From contig JBMNQC010000002.1 in the NCBI GenBank assembly GCA_050943935.1, positions 62,001-126,000 of the forward strand: 64,000 nt of DNA, in the 5' to 3' direction. Source of the stretch: Heteroscillospira sp050943935 (GTDB lineage: Bacteria > Bacillota > Clostridia > Oscillospirales > Oscillospiraceae). Position numbers and translations under genes: made by a program. This document shows positions 48,765-56,604 of this stretch, one piece after another. A model generated the notes under the pieces. That model was not told the DNA's origin, ran no database searches, and saw only the letters and a program-made list of their open reading frames with translations. Every line of letters starts with the position of its first letter. Positions within the stretch are counted from its first letter, which is position 1.

Positions 48765-50390
48765 ATGAAAAACAACAAGTTCGCCTTCACGGCGGCAAAA
48801 CTGCTCATAACCGCTCTGGTCGGCTTCATTTATTTTTATGTGGAGCTGCCCAGCCTGAATCTGCAGGACTATGAGTTTTACACCTTTATCTTTATCCTTA
48901 GCGCCGTGTACTGCCTGCTCAGCATAGTCACCGTTGGCGCCAGCCAGGTGGGCAACGTCTTCGAGTTCTTCCGCGTGCTGAAGAAGAACTGCGCCATTCC
49001 GGCCATACTCTGCGCGGTGCTTGTGGCCGTCATGGCCGTGGGCACGCTTATCTCCGCACCCATCTTCCGGGCCGGAGCATACAGCTCTCTGCTGAGCGTG
49101 GAGGACGGTGACTTCACCACCGACGTCAAGGAGATATCCTTCGACCAGATACCCATGCTGGACGCCGCCAGCGCGGAAAAACTGGGCGACCGCAAGCTGG
49201 GCGAGCTCTCCGACATGGTGTCTCAGTTTGAAGTGGCTGACAACTACTCCCAAATAAACTATCATGGACGCCCCGTGCGGGTCACTCCCCTCATCTACGG
49301 CGACCTGATAAAATGGTTCAACAACCGCTCCGAGGGTCTGCCCGCCTATCTGGTAATAGACATGGTAAATCAGAGCGTGGATGTGGTGCGGCTGGAGGAG
49401 GGCATGAAGTACTCTACCAATGAACACTTCGGACGCAATCTCTACCGCCATCTGCGCTTCAACTACCCCACCTATATGTTCTACGGCGCCAGCTTTGAGG
49501 TGAACGAGGAGGGCGTGCCCTACTGGGTCTGCCCCCGCATGGTAAAGCGTATAGGACTCTTCGGCGGCCGCGATATAGACGGCGCCGTGCTGGTGAACGC
49601 CGTCACCGGCGAGAGCACATATTACGACTCCGCCGACATCCCCAGCTGGGTGGACAGGGTGTTCTTCGCCGAGCTCATAATGCAGCAGTACGACTACCGC
49701 GGACTGTACCAGGGCGGCTTCATAAACTCCATCCTTGGTCAGAAGGGCGTCACCGTCACCACCGACGGCTATAACTATCTGGCCATAAATGACGATGTGT
49801 ATATGTATACCGGCATAACCTCCGTGGGCAGCGACCAGTCCAACGTGGGCTTCATACTCACAAACCAGCGCACCAAGGAGACAAAATACTATCCCGGCGC
49901 GGGCGCCACCGAGCACTCCGCCATGGGCAGCGCCGAGGGCGAGGTGCAGAACCTCAAATATGTGGCCACCTTCCCCCTGCTGCTGAACATCTCCGACCAG
50001 CCCACCTATTTCATGGCTCTCAAGGACGCCGCCGGTCTGGTCAAGATGTACGCCATGGTAAACGTACAGCAGTACCAAATAGTGGCCGTGGGCAACTCCG
50101 TGGCCGAGTGCGAGGCAAACTATGTGAAGATGCTCACCGAGGGCAATCTGGTGGAGCCGGACCAGGTGGAATCCAGCAAGGTCACCGGCGTCATAGACGA
50201 TATACGCTCCGCCGTCATAGAGGGCAACACCCGCTACTTCATAAGCCTAAGGGGCAATGACAGCTACTATGTGATATCCGCCGCGGACAATCCCATTGCG
50301 GCAATACTGGATATAGGCGACGAGGTGAGCATAAACAGCTCCTCCCAGGAGGGCGAGCTCATAAGCGCATATTCAATTGAGAGAAAATAA
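48765..50390 (+). CDS. Large conserved membrane protein with extracytoplasmic domain, unknown function
   Basis: A 541-residue protein with RBS AAAGGAG. Three hydrophobic segments lie in residues ~10-100 (LLITALVGFIYFYVELPSL, FYTFIFILSAVYCLLSIVTV, ILCAVLVAVMAVGTLISAP). The remaining ~440 residues appear to be outside the cytoplasm, with no cysteine-rich or enzymatic motif I recognise. Segments such as GLYQGGFINSILGQKGVTVT and YPGAGATEHSAMGSAEGEVQ look conserved in style. It is monocistronic beside the tRNA. I cannot name a family. Confidence 0.7.
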   Translation: MKNNKFAFTAAKLLITALVGFIYFYVELPSLNLQDYEFYTFIFILSAVYCLLSIVTVGASQVGNVFEFFRVLKKNCAIPAILCAVLVAVMAVGTLISAPIFRAGAYSSLLSVEDGDFTTDVKEISFDQIPMLDAASAEKLGDRKLGELSDMVSQFEVADNYSQINYHGRPVRVTPLIYGDLIKWFNNRSEGLPAYLVIDMVNQSVDVVRLEEGMKYSTNEHFGRNLYRHLRFNYPTYMFYGASFEVNEEGVPYWVCPRMVKRIGLFGGRDIDGAVLVNAVTGESTYYDSADIPSWVDRVFFAELIMQQYDYRGLYQGGFINSILGQKGVTVTTDGYNYLAINDDVYMYTGITSVGSDQSNVGFILTNQRTKETKYYPGAGATEHSAMGSAEGEVQNLKYVATFPLLLNISDQPTYFMALKDAAGLVKMYAMVNVQQYQIVAVGNSVAECEANYVKMLTEGNLVEPDQVESSKVTGVIDDIRSAVIEGNTRYFISLRGNDSYYVISAADNPIAAILDIGDEVSINSSSQEGELISAYSIERK

Positions 50391-50394
50391 GCAT

Positions 50395-50429
50395 AAAAAA
50401 TTGGTGTCCGAATCGGACACCAATTTTTT
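50395..50429. terminator. Bidirectional terminator after the large membrane protein
   Basis: Stem AAAAAATTGGTGTCCG / CGGACACCAATTTTTT with a 3-base AAT loop, also serving fprA. Confidence 0.9.
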
Positions 50430-50434
50430 ATTAT

Positions 50435-51595
50435 TCATTTTACAAGCGCTTCCGCCAGCTCGGCCAGCTTTTCCTCGTCGGCGGGCTTCATGGTGCTCTT
50501 TATGCTCACCATAGGCTCGACTATCTCTATGTTCTTCATCTCCTCAAAATAAGCCCGGGTGAGCTTGCCCGCGGAGAGGGCCCAGGAGCCGTTTTCGATG
50601 ATGCCGGCCCGGCGGCTGCGCCATGTCTTTATTTTCAGGTGATACAGGAAGTCCTCTACCACGGGGAAGAGGTTTCCGTCATAGGTTGGGCTGGCCACAA
50701 CCAGAGTGTCGTAGCGGAAGGCGTCCTCTATGGCCTCGGCCATGTCGCAGCGGGCAAGGTCAGCCAGTACCACCTTCTTCGCGCCCTTTTCCTCCAGCAT
50801 TTCGGCAAAGCGGCGCACAGCGGCGGCGGTGTTGCCGTGGATGGAGGCGTAGGCCACCAGTACGCCCTTGTCCTCGGGAGCGTAGCTGCTCCAGGTCTGG
50901 TACTTGCCCATGTAATACTCCAGATTCTCGCTGAGCACGGGGCCGTGGAGGGGGCATATCATGCGGATGTCCAGGGCGGCGGCCTTTTTCAGCAGGGCCT
51001 GCACCTGGGCGCCATATTTGCCCACTATGTTGAAATAGTATCTCCGCGCCTCGCAGGCCCAGTCCTCCTCGGCGTCCAGAGCGCCGAACTTGCCGAAGCC
51101 GTCGGCGGAGAAGAGTATCTTGTCCTCGCTGTCGTAGGCCACCATGACCTCGGGCCAGTGCACCATGGGCGCCATGACGAAGGTGAGGCTGCGTCCGCCC
51201 AGGTCCAGGGTGTCGCCCTCTTTCACGGCGATAACGCGGCTCATATCCAGCTCGAAGAACTGGGGCAGCATGGCGACCGCCTTTGCGCTGGCAACTATTT
51301 TTGCGTTGGGATATTTCTCCGCAAAGCTCTGGATATTGCCCGCGTGGTCAGGCTCAAGGTGCAGGGACACCAGGTAGTCAGGCTCTCTGCCCTCAAGGGC
51401 TTTTTCAAGATTTGCAAACCACTCCGCGGTGCCGCGCTTATCCACCGTGTCCATAACGGCGATCTTTTCATCCAGTATCACATATGAATTGTAGGATATT
51501 CCGTTAGGGATGCGGTACTGGCTCTCAAAGAGGTCCAGGGTCTTGTCGTCAACGCCTATATAGCGGACGGAATCGGTGAGCTTAATTTCTTTCAT
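50435..51595 (-). CDS. FprA family A-type flavoprotein (diiron flavoprotein)
   Basis: A 386-residue protein. The MBL-like diiron domain (~1-245) keeps SLHLEPDHAGN (HxExDH), VHWPEVMVAY, FSADGFG and CPLHGPVL. The flavodoxin domain (~250-386) has VAYASIHGNTAAAVRRFAE and VVASPTYDGNLFP. Family members reduce O2 to water or NO to N2O in anaerobes. Likely protects against oxygen exposure. The electron donor is not linked here. Confidence 0.95.
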   Translation of the reverse strand: MKEIKLTDSVRYIGVDDKTLDLFESQYRIPNGISYNSYVILDEKIAVMDTVDKRGTAEWFANLEKALEGREPDYLVSLHLEPDHAGNIQSFAEKYPNAKIVASAKAVAMLPQFFELDMSRVIAVKEGDTLDLGGRSLTFVMAPMVHWPEVMVAYDSEDKILFSADGFGKFGALDAEEDWACEARRYYFNIVGKYGAQVQALLKKAAALDIRMICPLHGPVLSENLEYYMGKYQTWSSYAPEDKGVLVAYASIHGNTAAAVRRFAEMLEEKGAKKVVLADLARCDMAEAIEDAFRYDTLVVASPTYDGNLFPVVEDFLYHLKIKTWRSRRAGIIENGSWALSAGKLTRAYFEEMKNIEIVEPMVSIKSTMKPADEEKLAELAEALVK

Positions 51596-51704
51596 GCTAT
51601 CACTCCATATATGTAAAGTATTATTTTGTCCACATTATTTTATCACAAATTATTCCCATGACAAGCTAAAAATATTAAAAGCGCCACGATACGGGCGCTT
51701 TTGG

Positions 51705-52391
51705 TCAATTGTTCTTTATGTACTTCCTTGTATATGGGCAGAACACGAAGCATTTGCCGCAGATGAACATTCCCACGCCCAGTATCTCCTGATTGCGTGC
51801 GGAGGTGCCGTCGGCGCATTTTGCGTAGTCAAACATCTCGGCCCTGTCTATGCCCTTCTCCCAGGTCACGCCCTTGAGAGCCTCGTAGGGGCAGACGTCC
51901 CGGCACTTTGTGCACGCTCCGCAGCGAGATTCAAACATAGGCTCAGCCGCGGGCAGGGGCGCGTCAGTGAGCAGGGTGGACAGGCGCACGGCGCCGCCGT
52001 ACTCCGGCGTGACCAGCAGGCAGCTCTTGCCTATCCAGCCCAGACCGGCACGGACCGCCGCGGACTTGTGTGGGAAGGCCGTACGCTGGCCCTCAAGGCG
52101 CTGAACCTTGTCCGTGGTGTGCTCCCGCACTCCGTAGCCCTTTGAGCGCAGGAACTCCCCTCCGGCTCTGGTTATTTTATCCAGCAGAGCATTTGTGTCG
52201 TTATACCACCGGCGGTACTCCTGGGTGGGGTCCTGTTCAATGCTCCTCACCATGTCCGCCGGCATGGGCACGGCTATGCTCACGCAGGTACGCAGTCCGT
52301 CGGTGACCAGGTCGGACACGTCGCCGTAGCCCACCAGCACCGCGCCGTTATCTTCCAGAACTTTACGCAGCTGTTCTCCCAACTCGTTCAT
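51705..52391 (-). CDS. QueG-like 4Fe-4S double-cluster protein
   Basis: A 228-residue protein. ATG 52391 is chosen because AAGGAGG is 9 bases away; an ATG at 52400 overlaps it. Two ferredoxin clusters are visible: RCGACTKCRDVCPYEAL and CGKCFVFCPYTRK, with a further Cys at KCAD. It resembles the C-terminal part of epoxyqueuosine reductase (QueG) but is shorter and lacks the full N-terminal cobalamin domain. Such stand-alone proteins are common in Clostridia; substrate unknown. Confidence 0.82.
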   Translation of the reverse strand: MNELGEQLRKVLEDNGAVLVGYGDVSDLVTDGLRTCVSIAVPMPADMVRSIEQDPTQEYRRWYNDTNALLDKITRAGGEFLRSKGYGVREHTTDKVQRLEGQRTAFPHKSAAVRAGLGWIGKSCLLVTPEYGGAVRLSTLLTDAPLPAAEPMFESRCGACTKCRDVCPYEALKGVTWEKGIDRAEMFDYAKCADGTSARNQEILGVGMFICGKCFVFCPYTRKYIKNN

Positions 52392-52406
52392 TATCCCCAT
52401 CCTCCT

Positions 52407-52661
52407 TTATTTTCTGCGGCCCGGGCCGCCCTCGGTTTTTCCTTTATAGTATATACCCAGGAGTATACCCGATACCGTAAGCGCGCTGCCCACACCCAGC
52501 AGAAGCTGCAGGGCCGAAACTGTCCAGGCCGGTAAATTCTCCACTACGTCCATATTTGCGGAAATATAGCTCAGAGCTATATATACCAGCAGTACCAGAG
52601 CCAGGCCTATGTATGAGGTCCGGCGGCAGAGACGCAAACGGCCTATCATTTTGTCTTTCAT
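52407..52661 (-). CDS. Small hypothetical two-helix membrane protein
   Basis: An 84-residue protein; ATG 52661 after AGAGGTG. Helices at ~17-37 (YIGLALVLLVYIALSYISAN) and ~47-70, and a basic tail (KGKTEGGPGRRK). It lies 15 bp upstream of the QueG-like gene and may be co-transcribed with it. No family assigned. Confidence 0.7.
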   Translation of the reverse strand: MKDKMIGRLRLCRRTSYIGLALVLLVYIALSYISANMDVVENLPAWTVSALQLLLGVGSALTVSGILLGIYYKGKTEGGPGRRK

Positions 52662-52820
52662 GCACTTCACCTCTTTATTATAAGTATAGCACGCCCGCCG
52701 CCGAAAGGCAATCACATACACAGAGCGCATAAAAATGCGCATAAATAGCCAATATATGCATCTAATTTGAATTTTTATATAGTGCAGACTACAAAAATGC
52801 GGAATATTCCTGAAAAAGGC

Positions 52821-52849
52821 TTGCATATTGCAATATAGCGTATTATAAT
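52821..52849 (+). promoter_or_regulatory. Promoter of the polar amino acid ABC operon
   Basis: TTGCAT (52821-52826), 17-bp spacer, TATAAT (52844-52849), about 55 bp before the start codon. Confidence 0.7.
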
Positions 52850-52904
52850 TTATCCAGTCGTTCCGAATGGGACGGCAATCATATTTTAATTTGGAGTGAC
52901 AAAA

Positions 52905-53753
52905 ATGAAAAAGATTACAAAGGCTCTCAGCCTTATCCTCGCACTTGTCATGCTGATGGCTCTTGCAGCCTGCGGCGGCGACAGCGCCCCCGAGTCTACC
53001 GCCCCCGAAAGCAGCGCTCCCGAGTCTACCGCTCCGGAAAGCAGCGCTCCCGATGTTGAGGCTCCCGAGGCTTCCTTCACCACCATCGAAGAGGGCAAGC
53101 TCATCATGTCCACCAACGCGGCCTTCCCTCCCTATGAGATGACCGACGACAGCGGCAAGGTCATCGGTATCGACGCTGAGATCGCAGCAGCCATCGCCGA
53201 TAAGCTGGGTCTGGAGCTGGTTATCGACGACATTGACTTCGACGCAGCCCTCATGGCCGTGCAGAACGGCAAGTCCGACATTGTTATGGCAGGTGTTTCC
53301 GTTAGCGAGGAGCGTCTGGCCGTTATGGACTTCTCCGACACCTACGCCACCGGCGTTCAGGTCGTTATTGTCAAGGAAGGCAGCGACGTCACCATTGACA
53401 ATCTGGGCGAGAAGCAGATAGGCACCCAGCGCGGCACCACCGGCAACATCTACTGCACCGACGATTACGGCGAGGATCACGTCATCGCCTACGACAACGG
53501 CATTACCGCCGTGCAGGCCCTTATGAACGGTCAGATTGACTGCGTGGTCATCGACAGCGCTCCCGCAGAGGAGTTTGTTTCCGCCAACTCCGGCCTCTCC
53601 ATTCTGGAGACCGAGTACGTCACCGAGGATTACGCCATTGGCTTTGCCAAGGGCAACACCGCTCTCGTTGAGGCTGTGAACGGCGCTCTGGAAGAGCTCA
53701 TTGCCGACGGAACCGTGCAGTCCATTCTGGATAAGTACATCACCGCCGAGTAA
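52905..53753 (+). CDS. Polar amino acid ABC transporter substrate-binding lipoprotein
   Basis: A 282-residue type II binding protein (SBP_bac_3). ATG 52905 follows TTTGGAG. Signal peptide with lipobox LAAC, then a linker of repeated (S/T)APES units (residues ~25-45). The mature domain starts EEGKLIMSTNAAFPPYEMTD and has GIDAEIAAAIADKLGLEL and GTQRGTTGNIY. Ligand probably a polar amino acid such as glutamine, cystine or arginine; the sequence does not decide. Confidence 0.93.
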   Translation: MKKITKALSLILALVMLMALAACGGDSAPESTAPESSAPESTAPESSAPDVEAPEASFTTIEEGKLIMSTNAAFPPYEMTDDSGKVIGIDAEIAAAIADKLGLELVIDDIDFDAALMAVQNGKSDIVMAGVSVSEERLAVMDFSDTYATGVQVVIVKEGSDVTIDNLGEKQIGTQRGTTGNIYCTDDYGEDHVIAYDNGITAVQALMNGQIDCVVIDSAPAEEFVSANSGLSILETEYVTEDYAIGFAKGNTALVEAVNGALEELIADGTVQSILDKYITAE

Positions 53754-53778
53754 ATTATCCCACACCCACCTATGAATC

Positions 53779-53808
53779 AATAGGGCGGCTCCTTGCTGCC
53801 CTATTTTT
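53779..53808 (+). terminator. Hairpin between binding protein and permease genes
   Basis: AATAGGGCGGC and GCTGCCCTATT pair (with one G-T) around TCCTT and are followed by TTTTTCC. A partial terminator here would make binding protein mRNA more abundant than that for permease. Confidence 0.75.
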
Positions 53809-53840
53809 TCCATTTTTACATCCACGAAAGGAGACTCCGC

Positions 53841-54602
53841 ATGGAGCAGCTTTTTACGCAGCTTTCCGCCATTCCCGCCGCTGAGCTGACGTTCTGGCAG
53901 GACTTCTTCCTTAAATTCTACCGCGCCTTCATTCAGGAGGACCGCTGGACCCAGTATCTGGGCGGAGTAGGCACCACCCTTTACGCCACCGCTCTGGCCC
54001 TTATTATGGGTCTCATTCTCGGTGTGCTGGTGGCCGTTATACGCACCGCTCACGACCAGCAGCGCCCCGGCCACAGGAACATGGTTCTGGGCTTTTTCAA
54101 TCTTATATCCAAAATTTATGTTACTGTTATACGCGGCACTCCCATGATGCTCCAGCTGATGATATGGATGTTCGTGGTGTTCACCTGGAGCCGCAACGGC
54201 ACAGCCGTAGGTATCTTTGGTCTGGGCATCAACTCCGGCGCCTATGTGTCCGAGATAGTCCGCGGCGGTCTCATGTCCGTGGACGGAGGCCAGAATGAGG
54301 CCGGGCGCAGCCTGGGTCTTGGCTACATAGATACCATGCGCTTCATCATTATTCCCCAGGCAATCAAGGCCATACTCCCCTCTCTGGGCAACGAGTTCAT
54401 AGTCCTGCTGAAGGACACCTCCCTGCTGACCGTAATAGGCGGCAAGGAGCTGCTGTATTTTGCCCGCGGCATTACCACCCGTACTTACGAGCAGATGTTC
54501 CCTCTTGTGGGCGCAGCCTGCATATACCTTGTACTCGTAATGATATTCACCTGGCTGCTCAACAAGCTGGAAAGGAGGCTGCGTCAAAGTGATATACGTT
54601 AA
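53841..54602 (+). CDS. Polar amino acid ABC transporter permease
   Basis: A 253-residue HisM/GlnP-type permease. ATG 53841 follows AAAGGAG. GVGTTLYATALALIMGLILG starts the membrane core, and NEAGRSLGLGYIDTMRFIIIPQAIK is the ATPase-contact EAA loop. It overlaps the ATPase gene by 14 bp. Confidence 0.93.
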   Translation: MEQLFTQLSAIPAAELTFWQDFFLKFYRAFIQEDRWTQYLGGVGTTLYATALALIMGLILGVLVAVIRTAHDQQRPGHRNMVLGFFNLISKIYVTVIRGTPMMLQLMIWMFVVFTWSRNGTAVGIFGLGINSGAYVSEIVRGGLMSVDGGQNEAGRSLGLGYIDTMRFIIIPQAIKAILPSLGNEFIVLLKDTSLLTVIGGKELLYFARGITTRTYEQMFPLVGAACIYLVLVMIFTWLLNKLERRLRQSDIR

Positions 54603-55311
54603 CGACCTCACCAAATCCTTCGGAGACCATGATGTTCTGAAAGGCATAACCGAGCATATAGCCCCCGGCGAAAAGGTGGTCGTCATAGGCCCCTCCGGCT
54701 CCGGCAAGAGCACTTTCCTGCGCTGCCTGAATCTGCTGGAGACTCCCACCGGCGGCACCATCACCTTTGACGGCGAGGATATCACCGACCCCAAAATAAA
54801 AATAGACCTTGTCCGCCGCAAGATGGGCATGGTGTTCCAGCACTTCAACCTCTTTCCCAACATGACCATACGCAAAAACATCACCCTCGCCCCTGTGCGC
54901 ACCGGCCTCATGAAGCAGGCCGAGGCCGACGAGGAGGCCATGCGGCTGCTCAGGCGCGTGGGTCTGGAGGACAAGGCCGACGCCTATCCCGCACAGATCT
55001 CCGGCGGTCAGAAGCAGCGCATAGCCATAGTCCGCGCCCTGGCCATGAAGCCCAAGCTCATGCTCTTTGACGAGCCCACCAGCGCCCTTGACCCAGAGAT
55101 GGTGGGCGAGGTGCTCTCTGTTATGAAGGAGCTGGCCGACGACGGCATGACCATGGTGGTCGTCACCCACGAGATGGGCTTTGCCCGCGAGGTGGCCACC
55201 CGCGTCCTCTTTATGGACGAGGGCATAATCATGGAGCAGAACACCCCTCAGGAGATATTCACCAATCCCCAGAGCGAGCGCCTCAAGTCCTTCCTGGCGA
55301 AGGTGCTGTAA
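54589..55311 (+). CDS. Polar amino acid ABC transporter ATP-binding protein
   Basis: A 240-residue GlnQ/HisP-type ATPase from GTG 54589 (AAGGAGG 12 bases upstream). Walker A GPSGSGKST, signature ISGGQKQR, Walker B LMLFDEPTSALDPE and switch VTHEMGFA are all intact. It completes the three-gene importer. Confidence 0.95.
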   Translation: MIYVNDLTKSFGDHDVLKGITEHIAPGEKVVVIGPSGSGKSTFLRCLNLLETPTGGTITFDGEDITDPKIKIDLVRRKMGMVFQHFNLFPNMTIRKNITLAPVRTGLMKQAEADEEAMRLLRRVGLEDKADAYPAQISGGQKQRIAIVRALAMKPKLMLFDEPTSALDPEMVGEVLSVMKELADDGMTMVVVTHEMGFAREVATRVLFMDEGIIMEQNTPQEIFTNPQSERLKSFLAKVL

Positions 55312-55374
55312 GTTATACTGACTATTCTGAAACCGATTTCCTGAGTGAGATCGGTTTCAGACTTCGCTAAACCT

Positions 55375-55427
55375 TTCCTCCCCTAACAGGGGAGGTGCCC
55401 GCCGCAGCGGGTGGAAGGGTTTAATCT
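55375..55427. repeat. Left arm of the palindromic repeat family
   Basis: CCTCCCCTAACAGGGGAGGT then GCCGCAGCGGGTGGAAGGGTTTAATC matches the left arm of the 961-1077 element. The partner right arm appears only at 55933-55956, so ~500 bp lie between them. A related hairpin (TCTGAAACC...GGTTTCAGA) is at 55327-55361. Confidence 0.7.
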
Positions 55428-55460
55428 TCCATATTTGCTTAAAGCTAATTCTGAACATTG

Positions 55461-55489
55461 TAGGGGCGCGCATTGCGCGCCCGCGATAT
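55461..55489. repeat. GTAGGGGCGCGCA repeat
   Basis: GTAGGGGCGCGCATTGCGCGCCCGCG contains its own palindrome (GGGCGCGCA/TGCGCGCCC). A related inverted fragment, TGCGCGCCCCTAC, occurs at 55917-55929. Confidence 0.6.
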
Positions 55490-55579
55490 CAGCAAAGAGA
55501 ACGGGGCGCAGCCTGCGGGCTGCGTAGTGCGACCCCATTTCTTTTAGAAAGAAAAGGTGTCGCCCGCCAAAGAAACCAA

Positions 55580-55707
55580 CCGTTCGCCATGGGCCATTCG
55601 CGAGCTAAAGCTCACTCATTCAAATGGCGAAGTGGGAGTGCCACTTAGTCGCGCCTGAGTCGGTGGAATTGGGCAGTAGATTTCAGCATTAAGCTCACCT
55701 GACAGCG
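55580..55707 (-). repeat. Composite repeat, module B (inverted copy)
   Basis: The minus strand reads GGTGAGCTTAATGCTGAAAT, GACTCAGGCGCGACTAAGTG and TTCGCCATTTGAATGAGTGA, aligning with 44074-44196. The 55312-55990 stretch has no gene: it is a mosaic of palindromic arms, this module, module C and GC-rich repeats. Confidence 0.7.
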
Positions 55708-55801
55708 CTGCACCCAGACGCAGGCCAGGGCTTACAGCCACCGCTGCACGAGCGCGTTGTGCGCGTCGGCGAGGCCCAAAAGAGTACACGATTTAGGCAA
55801 G

Positions 55802-55858
55802 TTCTTTGGGAAGTCTGAAACCCGTTTCTTCAAAGAAATGGGTTTCAGAACCCGACCC
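55802..55858 (+). repeat. Composite repeat, module C hairpin (second copy)
   Basis: Identical over 50 bases to 44201-44250 and matching in six of the following seven. The fold TCTGAAACCC...GGGTTTCAGA is retained. Confidence 0.85.
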
Positions 55859-55932
55859 CGCAGTACAAACCGATCTCACCGCCGCACCCGGGCGCATAAG
55901 TACACGCCAACCGCACTGCGCGCCCCTACTTG

Positions 55933-55956
55933 TCTCCCCTGTTAGGGGAGGAAAAG
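55933..55956. repeat. Right terminal palindrome of the 55-kb mosaic
   Basis: CTCCCCTGTTAGGGGAG, the inverse of the palindrome at 55376-55393; with it, this brackets the mosaic as inverted termini. Confidence 0.6.
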
Positions 55957-55990
55957 ATTTTCCATACACACAGAAACGGAGTTTGCACAC

Positions 55991-56551
55991 TTGAGTTTAT
56001 TTGAGCTTTTCATCATCGCCGTGGGCCTGTCCATGGATGCCTTTGCGGTATCTATATGCAAGGGCCTGTCCGTATCCAGAGCCGAACCCAGGCATTGCCT
56101 CACGGCCGGCGCTTATTTCGGCATCTTTCAGGCGGGTATGCCGCTCATAGGCTATTTCCTCGGAATTCAGTTCCAGAGCCTTATTACCAACATCGACCAC
56201 TGGATAGCCTTTGTGCTGCTGGCTCTGATAGGTGCAAGCATGATAAAGGAGTCCCGGGAGGAGGCCGAGAGCGAGAGCGCCGACTTCTCCCCCACAGCCA
56301 TGCTCCCCCTGGCTGTGGCCACCAGTATAGACGCTCTGGCCGTTGGCGTGACCTTTGCCTTCCTCAGCGTGCCCATAGTCCCGGCTGTGAGCTTCATAGG
56401 CGTTATCACCTTCCTGCTCTCCGCCCTGGGAGTATACATCGGCAACATAGTAGGCGGAAAGTTCAAATCCCGCGCCGAGCTTTTCGGCGGTCTGGTGCTC
56501 ATAGCCATGGGCACAAAGATACTCCTCGAACATCTGGGAATCATAGCCTGA
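55991..56551 (+). CDS. mntP: Manganese efflux pump MntP
   Basis: A 186-residue membrane protein with six helices, from TTG 55991 (ACGGAG upstream). FIIAVGLSMDAFAVSICKGL and LAVATSIDALAVGVTFAFL carry the paired Asp residues of MntP, which exports Mn2+. No yybP-ykoY riboswitch was recognised upstream, where the repeat mosaic ends 35 bp before the start. Confidence 0.93.
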   Translation: MSLFELFIIAVGLSMDAFAVSICKGLSVSRAEPRHCLTAGAYFGIFQAGMPLIGYFLGIQFQSLITNIDHWIAFVLLALIGASMIKESREEAESESADFSPTAMLPLAVATSIDALAVGVTFAFLSVPIVPAVSFIGVITFLLSALGVYIGNIVGGKFKSRAELFGGLVLIAMGTKILLEHLGIIA

Positions 56552-56553
56552 AT

Positions 56554-56586
56554 AAAAAAGGACGCTCATGTGAGCGTCCTTTTTTA
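56554..56586. terminator. Bidirectional terminator after mntP
   Basis: Stem AAAAAAGGACGCTCA / TGAGCGTCCTTTTTT; symmetrical, with long A and T runs. Confidence 0.9.
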
Positions 56587-56604
56587 TATTTTAAATATTT
56601 AAAC

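Noticed and set aside
52407..54974. An 855-codon minus-strand frame
   Set aside because: Only the last 84 codons (from ATG 52661) have an RBS and a protein-like sequence; the rest is antisense to the polar amino acid importer genes and crosses their promoter.
55708..55990. Mn2+ riboswitch (yybP-ykoY) upstream of mntP
   Set aside because: mntP genes often have one, but I could not find the conserved internal-loop sequences; the stretch is made of repeats.
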